The notes under the pieces were generated by a model. The model worked only from the letters and a program-made list of their open reading frames with translations. It did not search any database and had not been told where the DNA came from. Below are positions 1 to 8,702 of a DNA stretch of 64,000 bases, one piece after another; the first letter of the stretch is position 1; every line of letters starts with the position of its first letter. The DNA comes from Phycisphaeraceae bacterium. Its GTDB lineage: Bacteria > Planctomycetota > Phycisphaerae > Phycisphaerales > UBA1924. The translations under genes were made by a program, and so were the position numbers. The stretch lies in contig JAHBXD010000001.1 of NCBI GenBank assembly GCA_019636695.1, forward strand, positions 675,661-739,660. Direction: 5' to 3'.

Positions 1-893
1 ACGAACGTCACAATGGCTTCGCGGCCGTCGGGGCTGAGCCGGGGGGGCAGTCGATCGACTTCAACGTCGAGATAGCCGCGGTCCTGATAGAAGCGGATTA
101 GCGTGGAAATGTCTTCTTCAAGAACCTCTTCATTCAGCGGAGCCTTATTGATGATGGTCCACGTCTCGGTCTTGATTTTGCTCCGTAATTCGGACGAACT
201 GAACGCCGCGTTGCCTTGAAACCGGATATCCATGACGCGAACACGCTCGCCTTCAATCACCCGGTACAGCACGATGCCTTGCGCAAGTTCATCAGGATCC
301 CACGTGACACTGACCGAGGCATAGCCTCGTTTCTGGTAGAGGTTTTCGATGATCCGGGCATAGCGGTCAAGTTGGTAGGTGTCGATGGTGTGTCCGCGAA
401 GCAGGTCGATTTCTCGGGCGATGTCCGCCGTCGGAATCCGCTTATTGCCCGTCACCTGCACATCTTGGATGATCGGCTGCTCCTGTAGGACGAAAGTCAC
501 TTCCACACTGCCGTCCGGAAGCAGAGACGTTCGAAGTTCCGACAACCCGAAGCGGCCCAGCCTGTTCAGTCTGGCCTGATCCTGCACCGCGACCGCGCCC
601 CGGTACACCCCCCCGGGCACCGTCCGCAATTGGTTTCTGGCGAGCTGCCCGAGGTTGCCTTCGACAGGTTCGAAATACCCTGGGCGGCCCTGAACTGGTC
701 GGAGCAGCCGCACCGAATGGATCGGGCGGCCCTCCAGAGCAGGGTCGAGCGGCTGCACGGTCGTTGCCGGTACCGTTTCGGAAAGTGCCGGTGCGGGCAG
801 GCCCGCCGCGAGTGCCACCGCCAATGCCAGTGTGGGGAAAGTCAAGCCTCGTTGCCCCTTTGGATCACGCACAGAGGCAGGACAATATCCCAT
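1..893 (-). CDS. bamA: Outer membrane assembly factor BamA, N-terminal part (runs off the window)
   Basis: This is the 5' part of an Omp85/BamA gene, read leftwards and still open at base 1, so 297 residues are visible. An ATG at 893 starts a leader with basic residues and then a hydrophobic Leu/Ala stretch ending near residue 38, a plausible Sec signal peptide. Three POTRA-like modules follow at roughly residues 48-128, 129-208 and 209-297. Typical POTRA features are visible: 'VTGNKRIPTADI', 'LYQKRGYASVSVTW', 'FQGNAAFSSSEL' and 'FYQDRGYLDVEV'. In known members POTRA domains receive outer-membrane protein precursors in the periplasm and pass them to the C-terminal beta-barrel, which lies outside this window. 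It confirms that the organism has an outer membrane. The start and signal peptide are inferred; the family assignment is firm. Confidence 0.88.
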   Translation of the reverse strand, partial: MGYCPASVRDPKGQRGLTFPTLALAVALAAGLPAPALSETVPATTVQPLDPALEGRPIHSVRLLRPVQGRPGYFEPVEGNLGQLARNQLRTVPGGVYRGAVAVQDQARLNRLGRFGLSELRTSLLPDGSVEVTFVLQEQPIIQDVQVTGNKRIPTADIAREIDLLRGHTIDTYQLDRYARIIENLYQKRGYASVSVTWDPDELAQGIVLYRVIEGERVRVMDIRFQGNAAFSSSELRSKIKTETWTIINKAPLNEEVLEEDISTLIRFYQDRGYLDVEVDRLPPRLSPDGREAIVTF

Positions 894-1101
894 CCTCGAC
901 GACTCTACAAACCGCTCAGCGCTGGGCTGCGGCAAGGTCTGCTCCAAACCCACTCCAACTCGGCCTGCCTTGTCAGGTTTCGAGAGATCCGACGCCCCGA
1001 TCGAGGAAGGCCCCGGTAGAGGGGGCTATCCTTGCCACCCCTGGGAAAACCCGTAGGCCCAGGTTGCATCGTGATGACCGACTGGATGAGGACGCCTTCC
1101 C

Positions 1102-1443
1102 ATGGATGGGTTTTTTCGTTCCGCCCGACGTTTGGGCATGCTCGGGGTAGCGGCACTCTCCATCGGGGCAGGGATCGTGCTCGTCCACGCGCTTGTTACT
1201 CCGAAACAAATTCAGACCGTACAGACGGCCGGGCTTCTGGTCATCGTGGCGCTCTTCGTGCTTCCCGTCCTTTCCATCGCGGCCCTCTGTCTGGACAGGG
1301 TCGTTGTGCGGAGACGTCCGCATCCGCGTTCGGCCTCTCCGGATGTACGGAAGCAAAGCGCGGGTCGTCGCCGCCCGCAGGTGCAGCCGCGGAGGACGGA
1401 TGGCCGCTCGGCCGAAAGGATCAGTCGTACCCCAGGCGTGTGA
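1102..1443 (+). CDS. Small putative membrane protein, unknown function
   Basis: A 113-residue frame with two hydrophobic segments (about residues 11-31 and 43-65) that look like transmembrane helices. An Arg/Pro-rich tail of about 45 residues follows and would be cytoplasmic. An AGGA sequence about ten bases before the ATG could serve as ribosome binding site. It ends tail-to-tail with the metallopeptidase gene, overlapping it by 23 bases. I recognise no family. The helix pattern argues for a real gene, but the basic tail is also what a chance frame in GC-rich DNA gives, so the call is tentative. Confidence 0.4.
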   Translation: MDGFFRSARRLGMLGVAALSIGAGIVLVHALVTPKQIQTVQTAGLLVIVALFVLPVLSIAALCLDRVVVRRRPHPRSASPDVRKQSAGRRRPQVQPRRTDGRSAERISRTPGV

Positions 1444-1843
1444 GATCGTCTTCGTCAAGACCCATCTGATGCCCGATTTCGTGCAGCAGCGTGACCATGA
1501 TTTCTTCGAAGAGCGCATCTTGCCCTTCCGGATCAGCCCTGATCGCCTCCCAGCCGCCAAGGTGGGTCACTATCCCGCGTCGAAAGAGATGAATCTGCGA
1601 AGGCAGTTCTCCGGAATGTTCGACCGAGGCCTCCGTGATGGCCGTGCCGCTGTGCAGGCCTAAGAGCTCTTCTCGTTCTTGCTCATCCCGTGGATCCAGC
1701 CCGAGATCGCGAAGGATGTCGGACGTCGGCTCATCAACGACGACCAGCGGAACATGATCGAGCAAAGCGCGAAACTCCTCGGGCAGTTGCTCAACAGCCT
1801 CATGGACCAGCTCATCAAAATAAGCCCGTTCAGATTCGGTCAT
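1421..1843 (-). CDS. Zincin-like metallopeptidase family protein
   Basis: A 140-residue protein of the small bacterial zincin-like metallopeptidase family (PF06262 type). The hallmark is near the C-terminus: HEIGH at residues 121-125 followed by 'QMGLDEDDL', giving the HExxH zinc site plus the Gly-Leu-Asp-Glu extension typical of the family. The N-terminal half ('FDELVHEAVEQLPEEF') matches the family's usual acidic helix, and the length is normal. In this family the substrate is generally unknown and the protein is cytoplasmic. The gene sits directly downstream of a zinc-ribbon membrane protein, with the upstream stop and this start overlapping by four bases (1840-1843), so the two are probably translated from one message. 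Confidence 0.85.
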   Translation of the reverse strand: MTESERAYFDELVHEAVEQLPEEFRALLDHVPLVVVDEPTSDILRDLGLDPRDEQEREELLGLHSGTAITEASVEHSGELPSQIHLFRRGIVTHLGGWEAIRADPEGQDALFEEIMVTLLHEIGHQMGLDEDDLTRLGYD

Positions 1844-2751
1844 GGCGGATTTGGGTTGCCCTTCGTGGCATGCGGTGCCGAGAACACTTCTTGAACCCCC
1901 AGGGCTGGCTGGCGGATCACCGGAGCCAACCGGAACGAATCGCGCAAGACGCCAAGCAGCCCCAGGGTAAACAGCACCGACCCGACACCCACCATGAACG
2001 CATGGGTCAGGGCGCCGGCGTCTCGCACCAAGCCGCCTGACGGATCCGTGACGAGCCGAATCAAGTCTCCCAGTGCCGCGATCCCGAGCGCTCCGACCAA
2101 GGCCAGGACCGACTGCCGATCGACACGTCCGAAACGGACGAGTCGTGAGCGTGCAGCGAGCAATCGCAGGTTTGGCCGTAACCCGAGCATAATGCCAACG
2201 ATCAGTGCCGCGTGGAGCAGGCGAAGAAATGCCCTTCGGACCGGCGCTCCGTCCGGCGTCAGATATCCAGCAGGGGCTTCGCCGCTTGCGAGTGTCATGT
2301 GCATGACGACCAATGCCGGATACAGCGCGACTGCACCCGCGGCGGTGAGGATATGTCTACGGGGGATCCCCGCATGGGGATTGATGAGTGCGATGGCTCC
2401 GATACCCGAAACCACGATCAGCCCTGCATCCACGGGTTCGATCCACCGTGGGACAACCAGGGAATGTCCGAATGTGACAAGCAGTTCGATGATGCGCTGT
2501 ACCCAGCAGAGGAGCGCTGCACTCGCCGCTCCGCCAGCCCATACCAGTAACCCCCAACTGACCAGCGTGCGCCACCTGATCGGCTGCAGCTCATGAGCCT
2601 GTGGATCAACGACAGCCAGAATCGTTGCCAGCACGGGGGTGCCGCATTCCGGACATTCCGACCGCACGGAAAGCCCACGCTGGCTGTACCCGCACCGGAG
2701 GCACCGAAGGTCGCCGGCAAGCCCCTTGGCAAGGGAGTCGTCGAGCGGCAT
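1840..2751 (-). CDS. Zinc-ribbon membrane protein, unknown function
   Basis: With the ATG at 2751 this is 303 residues; the frame stays open upstream to 2898. I prefer 2751 because it places a compact zinc ribbon at the N-terminus (Cys17, Cys20, Cys33, Cys36, as CxxC-N12-CxxC) and leaves about 185 bases for a divergent promoter facing the MoxR gene. The rest is a membrane domain of roughly six hydrophobic stretches ('LVSWGLLVWAGGAASAALL', 'LIVVSGIGAIALI', 'ILTAAGAVALYPALVVM' and others). Proteins with an N-terminal CxxC ribbon followed by helices are common in planctomycetes but uncharacterised. It overlaps the zincin-like peptidase gene by four bases, so the pair is likely co-transcribed. 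No catalytic motif is visible. Confidence 0.7.
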   Translation of the reverse strand: MPLDDSLAKGLAGDLRCLRCGYSQRGLSVRSECPECGTPVLATILAVVDPQAHELQPIRWRTLVSWGLLVWAGGAASAALLCWVQRIIELLVTFGHSLVVPRWIEPVDAGLIVVSGIGAIALINPHAGIPRRHILTAAGAVALYPALVVMHMTLASGEAPAGYLTPDGAPVRRAFLRLLHAALIVGIMLGLRPNLRLLAARSRLVRFGRVDRQSVLALVGALGIAALGDLIRLVTDPSGGLVRDAGALTHAFMVGVGSVLFTLGLLGVLRDSFRLAPVIRQPALGVQEVFSAPHATKGNPNPP

Positions 2752-2936
2752 CGGTCCATCAGTTTCATGGCCTGAGGGTGCTTCGTAATCCACGGTTGAA
2801 GGGATTCTCCTGGAGGACGTACGTACACCAACCGGATCGACACCGGTGGAATCGCTACGATCGCCCCCGACGTCTTGGCGGCGGCGTTGCCGCACCAAGT
2901 GTATAGGAAAGCCGTACTTCGTCGGAGGATCGCAGC

Positions 2937-3866
2937 ATGCACGATGGGGTCGCTCGTCTCCGGGACAACATCATGCGGGTCTTCCTGGGCAACGAACAGG
3001 CTGTGGAGCGGGTGATCTGTTGTCTCCTTGCTCGGGGTCACCTTTTGCTTGAGGATGTTCCAGGTGTAGGCAAGACCGTTCTTGCCATGGCGATCGCCAG
3101 GTCGATCGATTGCCGGTTCAACCGGGTGCAACTCACGCCCGACATGCTGCCGAGTGATGTGATCGGGGTTTCCATCTACGACCGCGACAGCGGCGAATTC
3201 ATTCTCAAGAAAGGCCCCATCTTTACGAACATCCTGCTGGCTGACGAGATTAACCGGACTACGCCGCGCACCCAGACCGCGCTTCTTGAGGCGATGAACG
3301 AGAGTCAGGTATCGATTGATGGCAGGCTGCACCGGCTCGAGGAACCGTTCATTGTTCTGGCTACACAGAATCCTTACGAATTTGAAGGCACCTATCCGCT
3401 ACCGGAAAACCAGCTCGATCGGTTTCTTATGCGCGTGAGTCTGGGATACCCGCGAGCAGAGGATGAGCTTCGCGTCCTCGAGTTGCGGCCGGCGCAGTTC
3501 GCCCTTGCAGGGCTATCGCCCGTGCTGACCAAGGACGATGTCATTCGACTTCAGCAGGACGTTGATTCGGTCAAGATGGACCGCTCGCTGCTGGAATACG
3601 TCGTCGAGCTGGCCGCTGCGACTCGCCGCCATGCCGATGTTCAGATCGGGCTGAGCCCGCGGGGGTCGCTGGCGCTCTCTCAGGCCGCCCGGGCGACAGC
3701 GCTCTTCCGGGGCAGGGGATATGTTGTCCCTGAGGACATTATCGAGAACATCGAGGGTGTTGTTGCCCATCGGGTTGTGCTCCGCTCCGCGATCGGAGCT
3801 CAGGCGGCTGCCCGGGCTGCGGAAGTTCTCAAATCCATTGTCATGGATCTCAAGAGTCCGGCATGA
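2937..3866 (+). CDS. MoxR-family AAA+ ATPase
   Basis: A 309-residue AAA+ ATPase of the MoxR/RavA class. The Walker A motif GVGKT is at residues 43-47, Walker B with DEINR at 103-107, and the sensor region 'VLATQNP' and 'LPENQLDRF' follow, as usual for MoxR. The length matches full-size members. MoxR proteins act as chaperone-like ATPases, usually with a von Willebrand A-domain or DUF58 partner encoded next door. No such partner is present here. Instead the stop codon overlaps the start of an oxoamine-synthase-like gene (ATGA at 3863-3866). The start at 2937 gives a leader-less cytoplasmic protein and fits the family N-terminus. Identity as MoxR is firm; its client is unknown. Confidence 0.9.
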   Translation: MHDGVARLRDNIMRVFLGNEQAVERVICCLLARGHLLLEDVPGVGKTVLAMAIARSIDCRFNRVQLTPDMLPSDVIGVSIYDRDSGEFILKKGPIFTNILLADEINRTTPRTQTALLEAMNESQVSIDGRLHRLEEPFIVLATQNPYEFEGTYPLPENQLDRFLMRVSLGYPRAEDELRVLELRPAQFALAGLSPVLTKDDVIRLQQDVDSVKMDRSLLEYVVELAAATRRHADVQIGLSPRGSLALSQAARATALFRGRGYVVPEDIIENIEGVVAHRVVLRSAIGAQAAARAAEVLKSIVMDLKSPA

Positions 3867-5014
3867 GTATCGAAGGGATTGATCCTCCCAAGCGAGGATT
3901 ACCGATACACTGCTCTCGAATGCCCCGACTCAGCGTCTCTTTTCGAACAGCCACAACCTGCACTGTCAAGGGCCGCGAAGTCGTCACCTTTGGTGGGTGC
4001 GACTATCTCGGGCTTGCGCATCATCCCGCCGTCATCGAAGCGCTCCGCCGCGGAGTCGATGACTACGGACTTTCGGCCAGCGCAAGCCGCGAAACCACGG
4101 GCAACACCATTGCCCACGACCGTCTCGAGCAGCGATTAGCCGAGTTCGCGGGGCTTGATTCTGCCCTTCTGGTATCGGAGGGCTATCTGGCGAATGTCAC
4201 GCTTTGTCAGACTCTCGTCGATCGGTATTCCGTCGCCCTAGTCGATGACCGAGCACACCGCTCTCTTGCCGATGCCGCACGCGCTGTCGGCATGCGGGTG
4301 TTAACCTATCCCCATCTCGATGCCGGTGCGGCATCTCGGCTTGCGCATGCCAATCCTCGGGCGATGGTGCTCACGGACGGGGTTTTTACCGCAGACGGCG
4401 CCCTTGCCCCATTGCCTGAGTTGCTCGCAGGTTTGCCGGGTGACGGGGTCTTGGTTGTTGACGATTGTCACGGCTTCGGTGTGCTGGGACCACGAGGCAG
4501 AGGCACACTCGAACATTTCGGCCTCAATGATCCCAGGCTCATCGTGACCACAACCCTGGCCAAAGGTATCGGCGTATACGGCGGGGCCATCATCGGAGGC
4601 CGCGACCTCATCATGCAGGCCCGAGGCGCCTCGGCCTACCGCTGTGTAACACCCATCCCTCCGGCTATTGCCGTTGCGGCGAAGGCAGCACTCGACGTGC
4701 ATGCCTGCGAACTGGCCTTGGTTCGACGACTTCGTGCCAACGCATCGCACATGCGAGACCGACTGATCGAGCGCCAGCTCTCAACCACCGACCACCATCC
4801 GCACGTACCAATTTTCGCCTTCACCCTCGACTCTCGCGAACGCATGCAGACGCTGTCCGACGAGGCGCTCGCCGCGGGCTTTCTTGTACCGCTGATCGAA
4901 TACCCTGGAGGCCCAGCCCCGGCCTACTTCCGCCTCTCCGTCTCGGCTTTGCACGAGTCGGCCCAGATCGAAGCCCTGATGGATTGCCTGAGTGCTGCTC
5001 TTGCGGCGGTTTGA
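3863..5014 (+). CDS. Alpha-oxoamine synthase-like PLP enzyme (8-amino-7-oxononanoate synthase family)
   Basis: A 383-residue fold-type I PLP enzyme. The N-terminal 'CDYLGLAHHP' and the Ser/Thr-rich 'GLSASASRETTGN' stretch are typical of 8-amino-7-oxononanoate synthase and glycine C-acetyltransferase. The cofactor Asp-x-x-His is at about residues 200-203 (DDCH, where most members have DEAH), and the Schiff-base lysine is Lys234 in 'TTLAKGIGVYGG'. Known members condense an acyl thioester with an amino acid. No other biotin gene is nearby, so a biotin role cannot be claimed. The start overlaps the MoxR stop by four bases, suggesting translational coupling. A second in-frame ATG at 3920 is possible. 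Confidence 0.82.
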   Translation: MSIEGIDPPKRGLPIHCSRMPRLSVSFRTATTCTVKGREVVTFGGCDYLGLAHHPAVIEALRRGVDDYGLSASASRETTGNTIAHDRLEQRLAEFAGLDSALLVSEGYLANVTLCQTLVDRYSVALVDDRAHRSLADAARAVGMRVLTYPHLDAGAASRLAHANPRAMVLTDGVFTADGALAPLPELLAGLPGDGVLVVDDCHGFGVLGPRGRGTLEHFGLNDPRLIVTTTLAKGIGVYGGAIIGGRDLIMQARGASAYRCVTPIPPAIAVAAKAALDVHACELALVRRLRANASHMRDRLIERQLSTTDHHPHVPIFAFTLDSRERMQTLSDEALAAGFLVPLIEYPGGPAPAYFRLSVSALHESAQIEALMDCLSAALAAV

Positions 5015-5042
5015 CCCGCCTTTCGTTACACTCTCCCCCGAG

Positions 5043-6266
5043 ATGAGCCAGACTATTTTTTTCGACGATGGCCTCGGGCAGCTCGCCCCCCTGACCGACC
5101 TCCGACCTGCTTTCGACATACGCACCGGCGCATTTACGAACCTTGAACGCATCGGAGTTGGGCTACAGCTTTCACTCGTTGGCCTGTGGGTTCCCCCAGG
5201 CCTTGTCGATCTCACTCGTGACCGGCACGACGTTCTGGTCAACTCTGTCCCCGACCTTGCCGACCCGATCCTGCTGATCAACGGCCGCTGCCCGCTCCCG
5301 CTCCGAGAGATCGATGATCTCGCCCCGGGAGAACGTCTTGTCGAGCAAAAGAGCGATCAGACCATCGCGGCTCGTCTGGCTCCCGCCGAAGCCCGACGCT
5401 TGCTTGAGGGCGAGCCGGTCGGACAAACCGTGCTGTTTGACAAGAAAGTTTTGCTCTCACGACCATGGGAGGTGCGTTCAGTTCGGGATCTTGCGATCGA
5501 AACTGATCTGAAAATACTCGCGGGAATGTCTCGCCGCGACGTCCCTGCCGGTGTTGCGGTCGTCGGCGATCATCGCCCGATGATTCACCCGGAATCCAAT
5601 GTGTGCCCGGGGGTTACCCTGGTTTGTGAGGACGGGCCGGTAGTCATCGACCGCCGTGCTCAAGTCCGTCCCGGTGCCATCATCATTGGGCCTGCCTATG
5701 TCGGTCCGGGCTCCACCGTGCTCGAACGAGCAACGATTCGATCTCATACGGCCGTCGGTCCGGTGTGCAAGGTCAACGGCGAAATTGCAGGAACCGTCTT
5801 TCAGGGGTATGCCAACAAGGCCCACGACGGGTACCTAGGAGATTCCTGGGTCGGGGAATGGGTGAATCTTGGCGCGGGGACGACCAATTCAAACCTTCTG
5901 AACACTTATACACCGGTCATCGCGCAAGCTTGGCCCGGGATGTCCCGGGAACGAACCGAGGAAACTTTTCTCGGGGCGGTCATCGGCGATCACGTGAAGA
6001 CGGCCATCTGCACGCGCATCATGACCGGGTGCGTCATCCATCTCGGAAGCATGCTCGCGGGGACGGCTCCTGTCAGCGGGTGCATCGCGCCATTCTCGTG
6101 GTATACGGACAGTGGTTGTGCGTTTTATCGTCTCAGTAAGTTTCTTGATGTGCTGCATACGGCGATGGGGCGCCGGGATATTGAACCCAGTGAGGCATAT
6201 CTTGCGAGATTGAGGGAGTTGCACCTACGGTCAAGCCCACTTTTTGAGGGGATAGCCGGTACATAG
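5043..6266 (+). CDS. GlmU-like sugar nucleotidyltransferase/acyltransferase-fold protein
   Basis: A 407-residue protein with the layout of the GlmU-like family (NTP_transf_4 N-terminal region plus left-handed beta-helix). The opening 'TIFFDDGLGQLAPLTDLR' is characteristic. From about residue 180 come hexapeptide-type repeats ('PGVTLVCEDGPVVIDRRA', 'AQVRPGAIIIGPAYVGPGS'), followed by 'GWVNLG'-type turns and a His-containing core typical of LbH acyltransferases. The canonical GlmU loop (LxxGxGTRM) is absent at the N-terminus, so the uridylyltransferase half may be degenerate or of a different type. The ATG at 5043 is preferred over one at 4992 because the latter lies inside the upstream gene and adds no conserved sequence. 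It probably closes the MoxR operon. Confidence 0.78.
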   Translation: MSQTIFFDDGLGQLAPLTDLRPAFDIRTGAFTNLERIGVGLQLSLVGLWVPPGLVDLTRDRHDVLVNSVPDLADPILLINGRCPLPLREIDDLAPGERLVEQKSDQTIAARLAPAEARRLLEGEPVGQTVLFDKKVLLSRPWEVRSVRDLAIETDLKILAGMSRRDVPAGVAVVGDHRPMIHPESNVCPGVTLVCEDGPVVIDRRAQVRPGAIIIGPAYVGPGSTVLERATIRSHTAVGPVCKVNGEIAGTVFQGYANKAHDGYLGDSWVGEWVNLGAGTTNSNLLNTYTPVIAQAWPGMSRERTEETFLGAVIGDHVKTAICTRIMTGCVIHLGSMLAGTAPVSGCIAPFSWYTDSGCAFYRLSKFLDVLHTAMGRRDIEPSEAYLARLRELHLRSSPLFEGIAGT

Positions 6267-6721
6267 CACCCTTCTTGCTGTGCTGTCATGTACATCTTGG
6301 TTGGTATTGACCATGTCGGCCAATCGTGGCCATGGCCATGGCCTGCCGTGGCCGTGCATGATGAAACAAGATGAAAATAGTGCAATCACACGATCTGCAT
6401 CATCTTTTGATGTGATTTGTGCTTGCTCGGCGTCGTGCACTCGGATACATTTTCAGAGCGGGCAGGATTCGCGCCTTCGCTTCTGATCGGGGTGGCAAGC
6501 ACATTCCACGGAGCGTATGTACGCCACGCATGATGCGGTTCACGATGCGGATGTTGATCGATACCGGTTTCGCCGGTTTCGTTCATCCCTCCGGTCGTCC
6601 GGTTGATGCGCAGATCTGAGTGTCCGGAGGTAACACTCGGCTCTGCTGCTCGCCGGCGACCGGTTCTTTTGCGCCACCGCTTCGGGCAAGCGCCAACGGG
6701 CTGGTCCGACCGGGCGGCGGA
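6267..6721. other. Intergenic region with palindromic motifs, no gene recognised
   Basis: A 455-base stretch between two convergent genes. I find no convincing coding frame, tRNA or known RNA. It holds a cluster of GGCC-centred palindromes at 6317-6343, an imperfect stem (AATCACA at 6384-6390 against TGTGATT at 6411-6417), and a short inverted repeat around GCGTA-TG-TACGC at 6513-6524. The clusters could be regulatory, or parts of an unrecognised structured RNA. The length is unusual for a space between convergent genes, which normally hold only terminators. Confidence 0.5.
6317..6343. promoter_or_regulatory. GGCC-palindrome cluster, candidate protein-binding site
   Basis: CGGCCA-ATCG-TGGCCA occupies 6317-6332 and is followed without a gap by TGGCCATGGCC. 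TGGCCA is itself a palindrome, and its copies start 10 and 16 bases after the first CGGCCA. The same CGGCCA-N4-TGGCCA arrangement occurs at 59851-59866, upstream of another gene. Function is inferred only from symmetry and recurrence. Confidence 0.3.
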
Positions 6722-7564
6722 TCACCACGGGTATCGACTGATCCAGTCCGGTCTCGGCAGAAACGTGTAGTCTGGAGTCTTATGGCTCGCACCATCGATC
6801 ATGATCGATGCTCGCACATGCAGATCAAGAAAGAGCAGGTTTGCCCGCTCGCGGCTACTCTCGAACCAACGCATCCGCCGATCACCGCCGTCATCGAACG
6901 CGTACATCGTGTGTGTTCCCAGCACCCACGTCCGAGATGGATCGATGACGTGAGGCATTCGTCCCCCCACGGGCGGAAGCAGCGTCCGCCAGCGCTCGAC
7001 GATGGGGTCGTCGTCGGGAGCATGATCGTTGAGCGTGTAGCTCGAACCCACGAGGTCATACATGGAATCGGTACGCTCCAGCCCGGGAATTGCAATGCCC
7101 GTATGGCCCGCGCCGCGGTCCAGCGGTGAGCGAAACACCTCAAGTTCGATATCAGTGCCGCTGTCATCCGGCGGCGGGTCGAATCCGAGTACATATCGAT
7201 TCAGCGGCCGTCGTTCAGCGCCGAGTTCGTTGATGCCGTAAAACGGCAGCGTGCCTCGTTTGCCTCCGAAGAGTGCACCGATGATTGCAGGGCCGAACCC
7301 GGGCACTTCCCCCCGTGCCTGAGGCAGTGTCCGGTCATAATCGCTCCAGTATAAGGCAATGCCGACGCCAAGTTGCCGCAGGTTGCTGCCGCAGCGGATG
7401 GCCATTGCCGAGCGTTTGGCCCCGGCAAGCGCCGGCAGCAGCACGCCGATCAGGACACTCATCACGGCGATGACAACGAGAACTTCGATCAGGGTGAACG
7501 CCGATCGATGTCGATGATTATCCGGAAGTTTGCTCAATCGCCTCGGGCTTGAGCGTCGCCACAT
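6722..7564 (-). CDS. Orphan type II pseudopilin-like protein
   Basis: A prepilin-type protein of about 280 residues. After a basic leader comes 'AFTLIEVLVVIAVMSVLIG', the class III prepilin signature with the +5 Glu and a hydrophobic assembly helix. The C-terminal region contains 'ANLLFLDLHV', resembling the segment that is H-X9-DG in many planctomycete pseudopilins. The peptidase would cut before Phe of FTLIE. The start is ambiguous: the ATG at 7564 gives a leader rich in Arg/Lys and overlaps the hpt stop by 47 bases, while a TTG at 7537 is also possible. It lies last in an ispF-hpt-pseudopilin run. It is separate from the main T2SS cluster and its partner machine is unknown. Confidence 0.8.
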   Translation of the reverse strand: MWRRSSPRRLSKLPDNHRHRSAFTLIEVLVVIAVMSVLIGVLLPALAGAKRSAMAIRCGSNLRQLGVGIALYWSDYDRTLPQARGEVPGFGPAIIGALFGGKRGTLPFYGINELGAERRPLNRYVLGFDPPPDDSGTDIELEVFRSPLDRGAGHTGIAIPGLERTDSMYDLVGSSYTLNDHAPDDDPIVERWRTLLPPVGGRMPHVIDPSRTWVLGTHTMYAFDDGGDRRMRWFESSRERANLLFLDLHVRASIMIDGASHKTPDYTFLPRPDWISRYPW

Positions 7565-8090
7565 CGGGAAGGTTGCGGTAATACCCGTCATAGTCAAGAC
7601 CGTATCCCACGACGAAGGCATCGGGAATCGAGAAGCCGACATACTCCGCATCCACACGGGCCTCTCTTGCGACATCTTTGGAAAGCAGCACCGCGATCCG
7701 AAGGGATGCCGGCTGCTGCTCCAGCACAAGGTCACGAATCAGCGCCAGTGTTCGCCCTGAATCCAACACGTCATCCACGATCACGACGTGCTTCCCGGCG
7801 AGGTCGCGCGGCAGGTCACCCCTGATGGCCGCCCCTTTGCTTTCGAGCGATCTCCCCGGGTAGCTCGAAACGGCCACCACGCCAAGGCTGAGCTTGAAGG
7901 GAATGTGCCGGATCAGGTCGGCCACAAAGACGACCGCGCCCGTCAGAATCGGGATAAAAACGATCTGCCCCGCCGAGGCGCCAGGGCCGATTTCGCGCAA
8001 CAGATCCGCTGCGATCTGTTCTCCCATGGCGCGCACGCGGTCGGCGATTCGGTCGCGGTCGATGAGAATAGCATCGATGTCGCGGAGCAT
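7518..8090 (-). CDS. hpt: Hypoxanthine phosphoribosyltransferase
   Basis: A 190-residue type I phosphoribosyltransferase. The PRPP-binding signature 'VVIVDDVLDSGRTL' is clear, and 'VGYGLDYDGYYRNLP' is the HPRT-specific C-terminal motif that contacts the purine. It converts hypoxanthine or guanine with PRPP to IMP or GMP in the cytoplasm (purine salvage). The ATG at 8090 gives the family's standard N-terminus ('MLRDIDAIL'); the frame extends to 8126 but would nearly abut ispF. It follows ispF by 54 bases and runs into the pseudopilin gene, so the three probably share a message. Confidence 0.92.
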   Translation of the reverse strand: MLRDIDAILIDRDRIADRVRAMGEQIAADLLREIGPGASAGQIVFIPILTGAVVFVADLIRHIPFKLSLGVVAVSSYPGRSLESKGAAIRGDLPRDLAGKHVVIVDDVLDSGRTLALIRDLVLEQQPASLRIAVLLSKDVAREARVDAEYVGFSIPDAFVVGYGLDYDGYYRNLPDVATLKPEAIEQTSG

Positions 8091-8144
8091 GGGCAACCTT
8101 AGCACATCCCTACCCGTTCGGCACAACCAACGCCTCGGTGGGCC

Positions 8145-8651
8145 TTACCCCATGGTCGAAGCCAGCAGGGCGACCACATGCACTTCGACGGCTCGTCCCT
8201 CGCCGACGGCGTCGACCCCTTCGTGCGACTTGCCTTTGATGTTGATCGCGTCCATCGAGATCCCGAGCATGGTGGCGACCGACCGCCGCATGTCTTCGAC
8301 CCGAGGCCCGATCCGCGGACGTTCGAGCACAACGGTCGCATCGAGGTTGACCAGGGCGTACCCCGCCTCTCTGACTCTGCGGGCGGCCTCGCAGAGAAAA
8401 ACCTTGGAGTCCTGTGCATCGTGCAGTGGATCGGAATCCGGGAATAGCCTGCCGATATCGGGTGCGCCGATCGCTCCGAGCAGGGCATCCGTGACCGCAT
8501 GGAGTAAGGCGTCGCCATCTGAGTGGGCAACCGGGCCTGTCGGGTGTTCAATCCGAACGCCGCCGAGCACGAGCGGCCGCCCCCCGCCCTTCGGGGGAAG
8601 GGCATCGAGACGGTGCAGGTCATACCCGTGTCCGATTCGAAACATCGTCAT
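8145..8651 (-). CDS. ispF: 2-C-methyl-D-erythritol 2,4-cyclodiphosphate synthase
   Basis: A 168-residue IspF of normal length. The metal site 'RIGHGYDLH' near the N-terminus, 'HSDGDALLHAVTDALLG' and the 'FPDSDP' loop are all intact. It performs the cyclisation step of the MEP (non-mevalonate) isoprenoid pathway in the cytoplasm as a trimer. It is first in a leftward run with hpt and a pseudopilin, and lies divergent from the CPBP-like gene with only 51 bases between starts. Two in-frame ATGs, at 8651 and 8645, are equally plausible. Confidence 0.95.
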   Translation of the reverse strand: MTMFRIGHGYDLHRLDALPPKGGGRPLVLGGVRIEHPTGPVAHSDGDALLHAVTDALLGAIGAPDIGRLFPDSDPLHDAQDSKVFLCEAARRVREAGYALVNLDATVVLERPRIGPRVEDMRRSVATMLGISMDAINIKGKSHEGVDAVGEGRAVEVHVVALLASTMG

Positions 8652-8702
8652 GTCGCGAGTGTACCCTCAGCCTCCGCCGATTCGTCCAGCAAGGATGTCA
8701 GG

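Noticed and set aside
6265-6284. Terminator after the GlmU-like gene
   Set aside because: AGCAC and GTGCT can pair, but the stem is five bases and no T run follows.
6384-6417. CRP-like site in the 6.3-kb gap
   Set aside because: TCACA precedes TGTGA with a 20-base gap, the reverse of the CRP order (TGTGA-N6-TCACA). It is only a weak stem.
6267-6721. Possible tRNA or SRP RNA in the long gap
   Set aside because: No cloverleaf, T-loop GTTCRANNC or SRP GGTC-GGAAGG core could be found by reading both strands.
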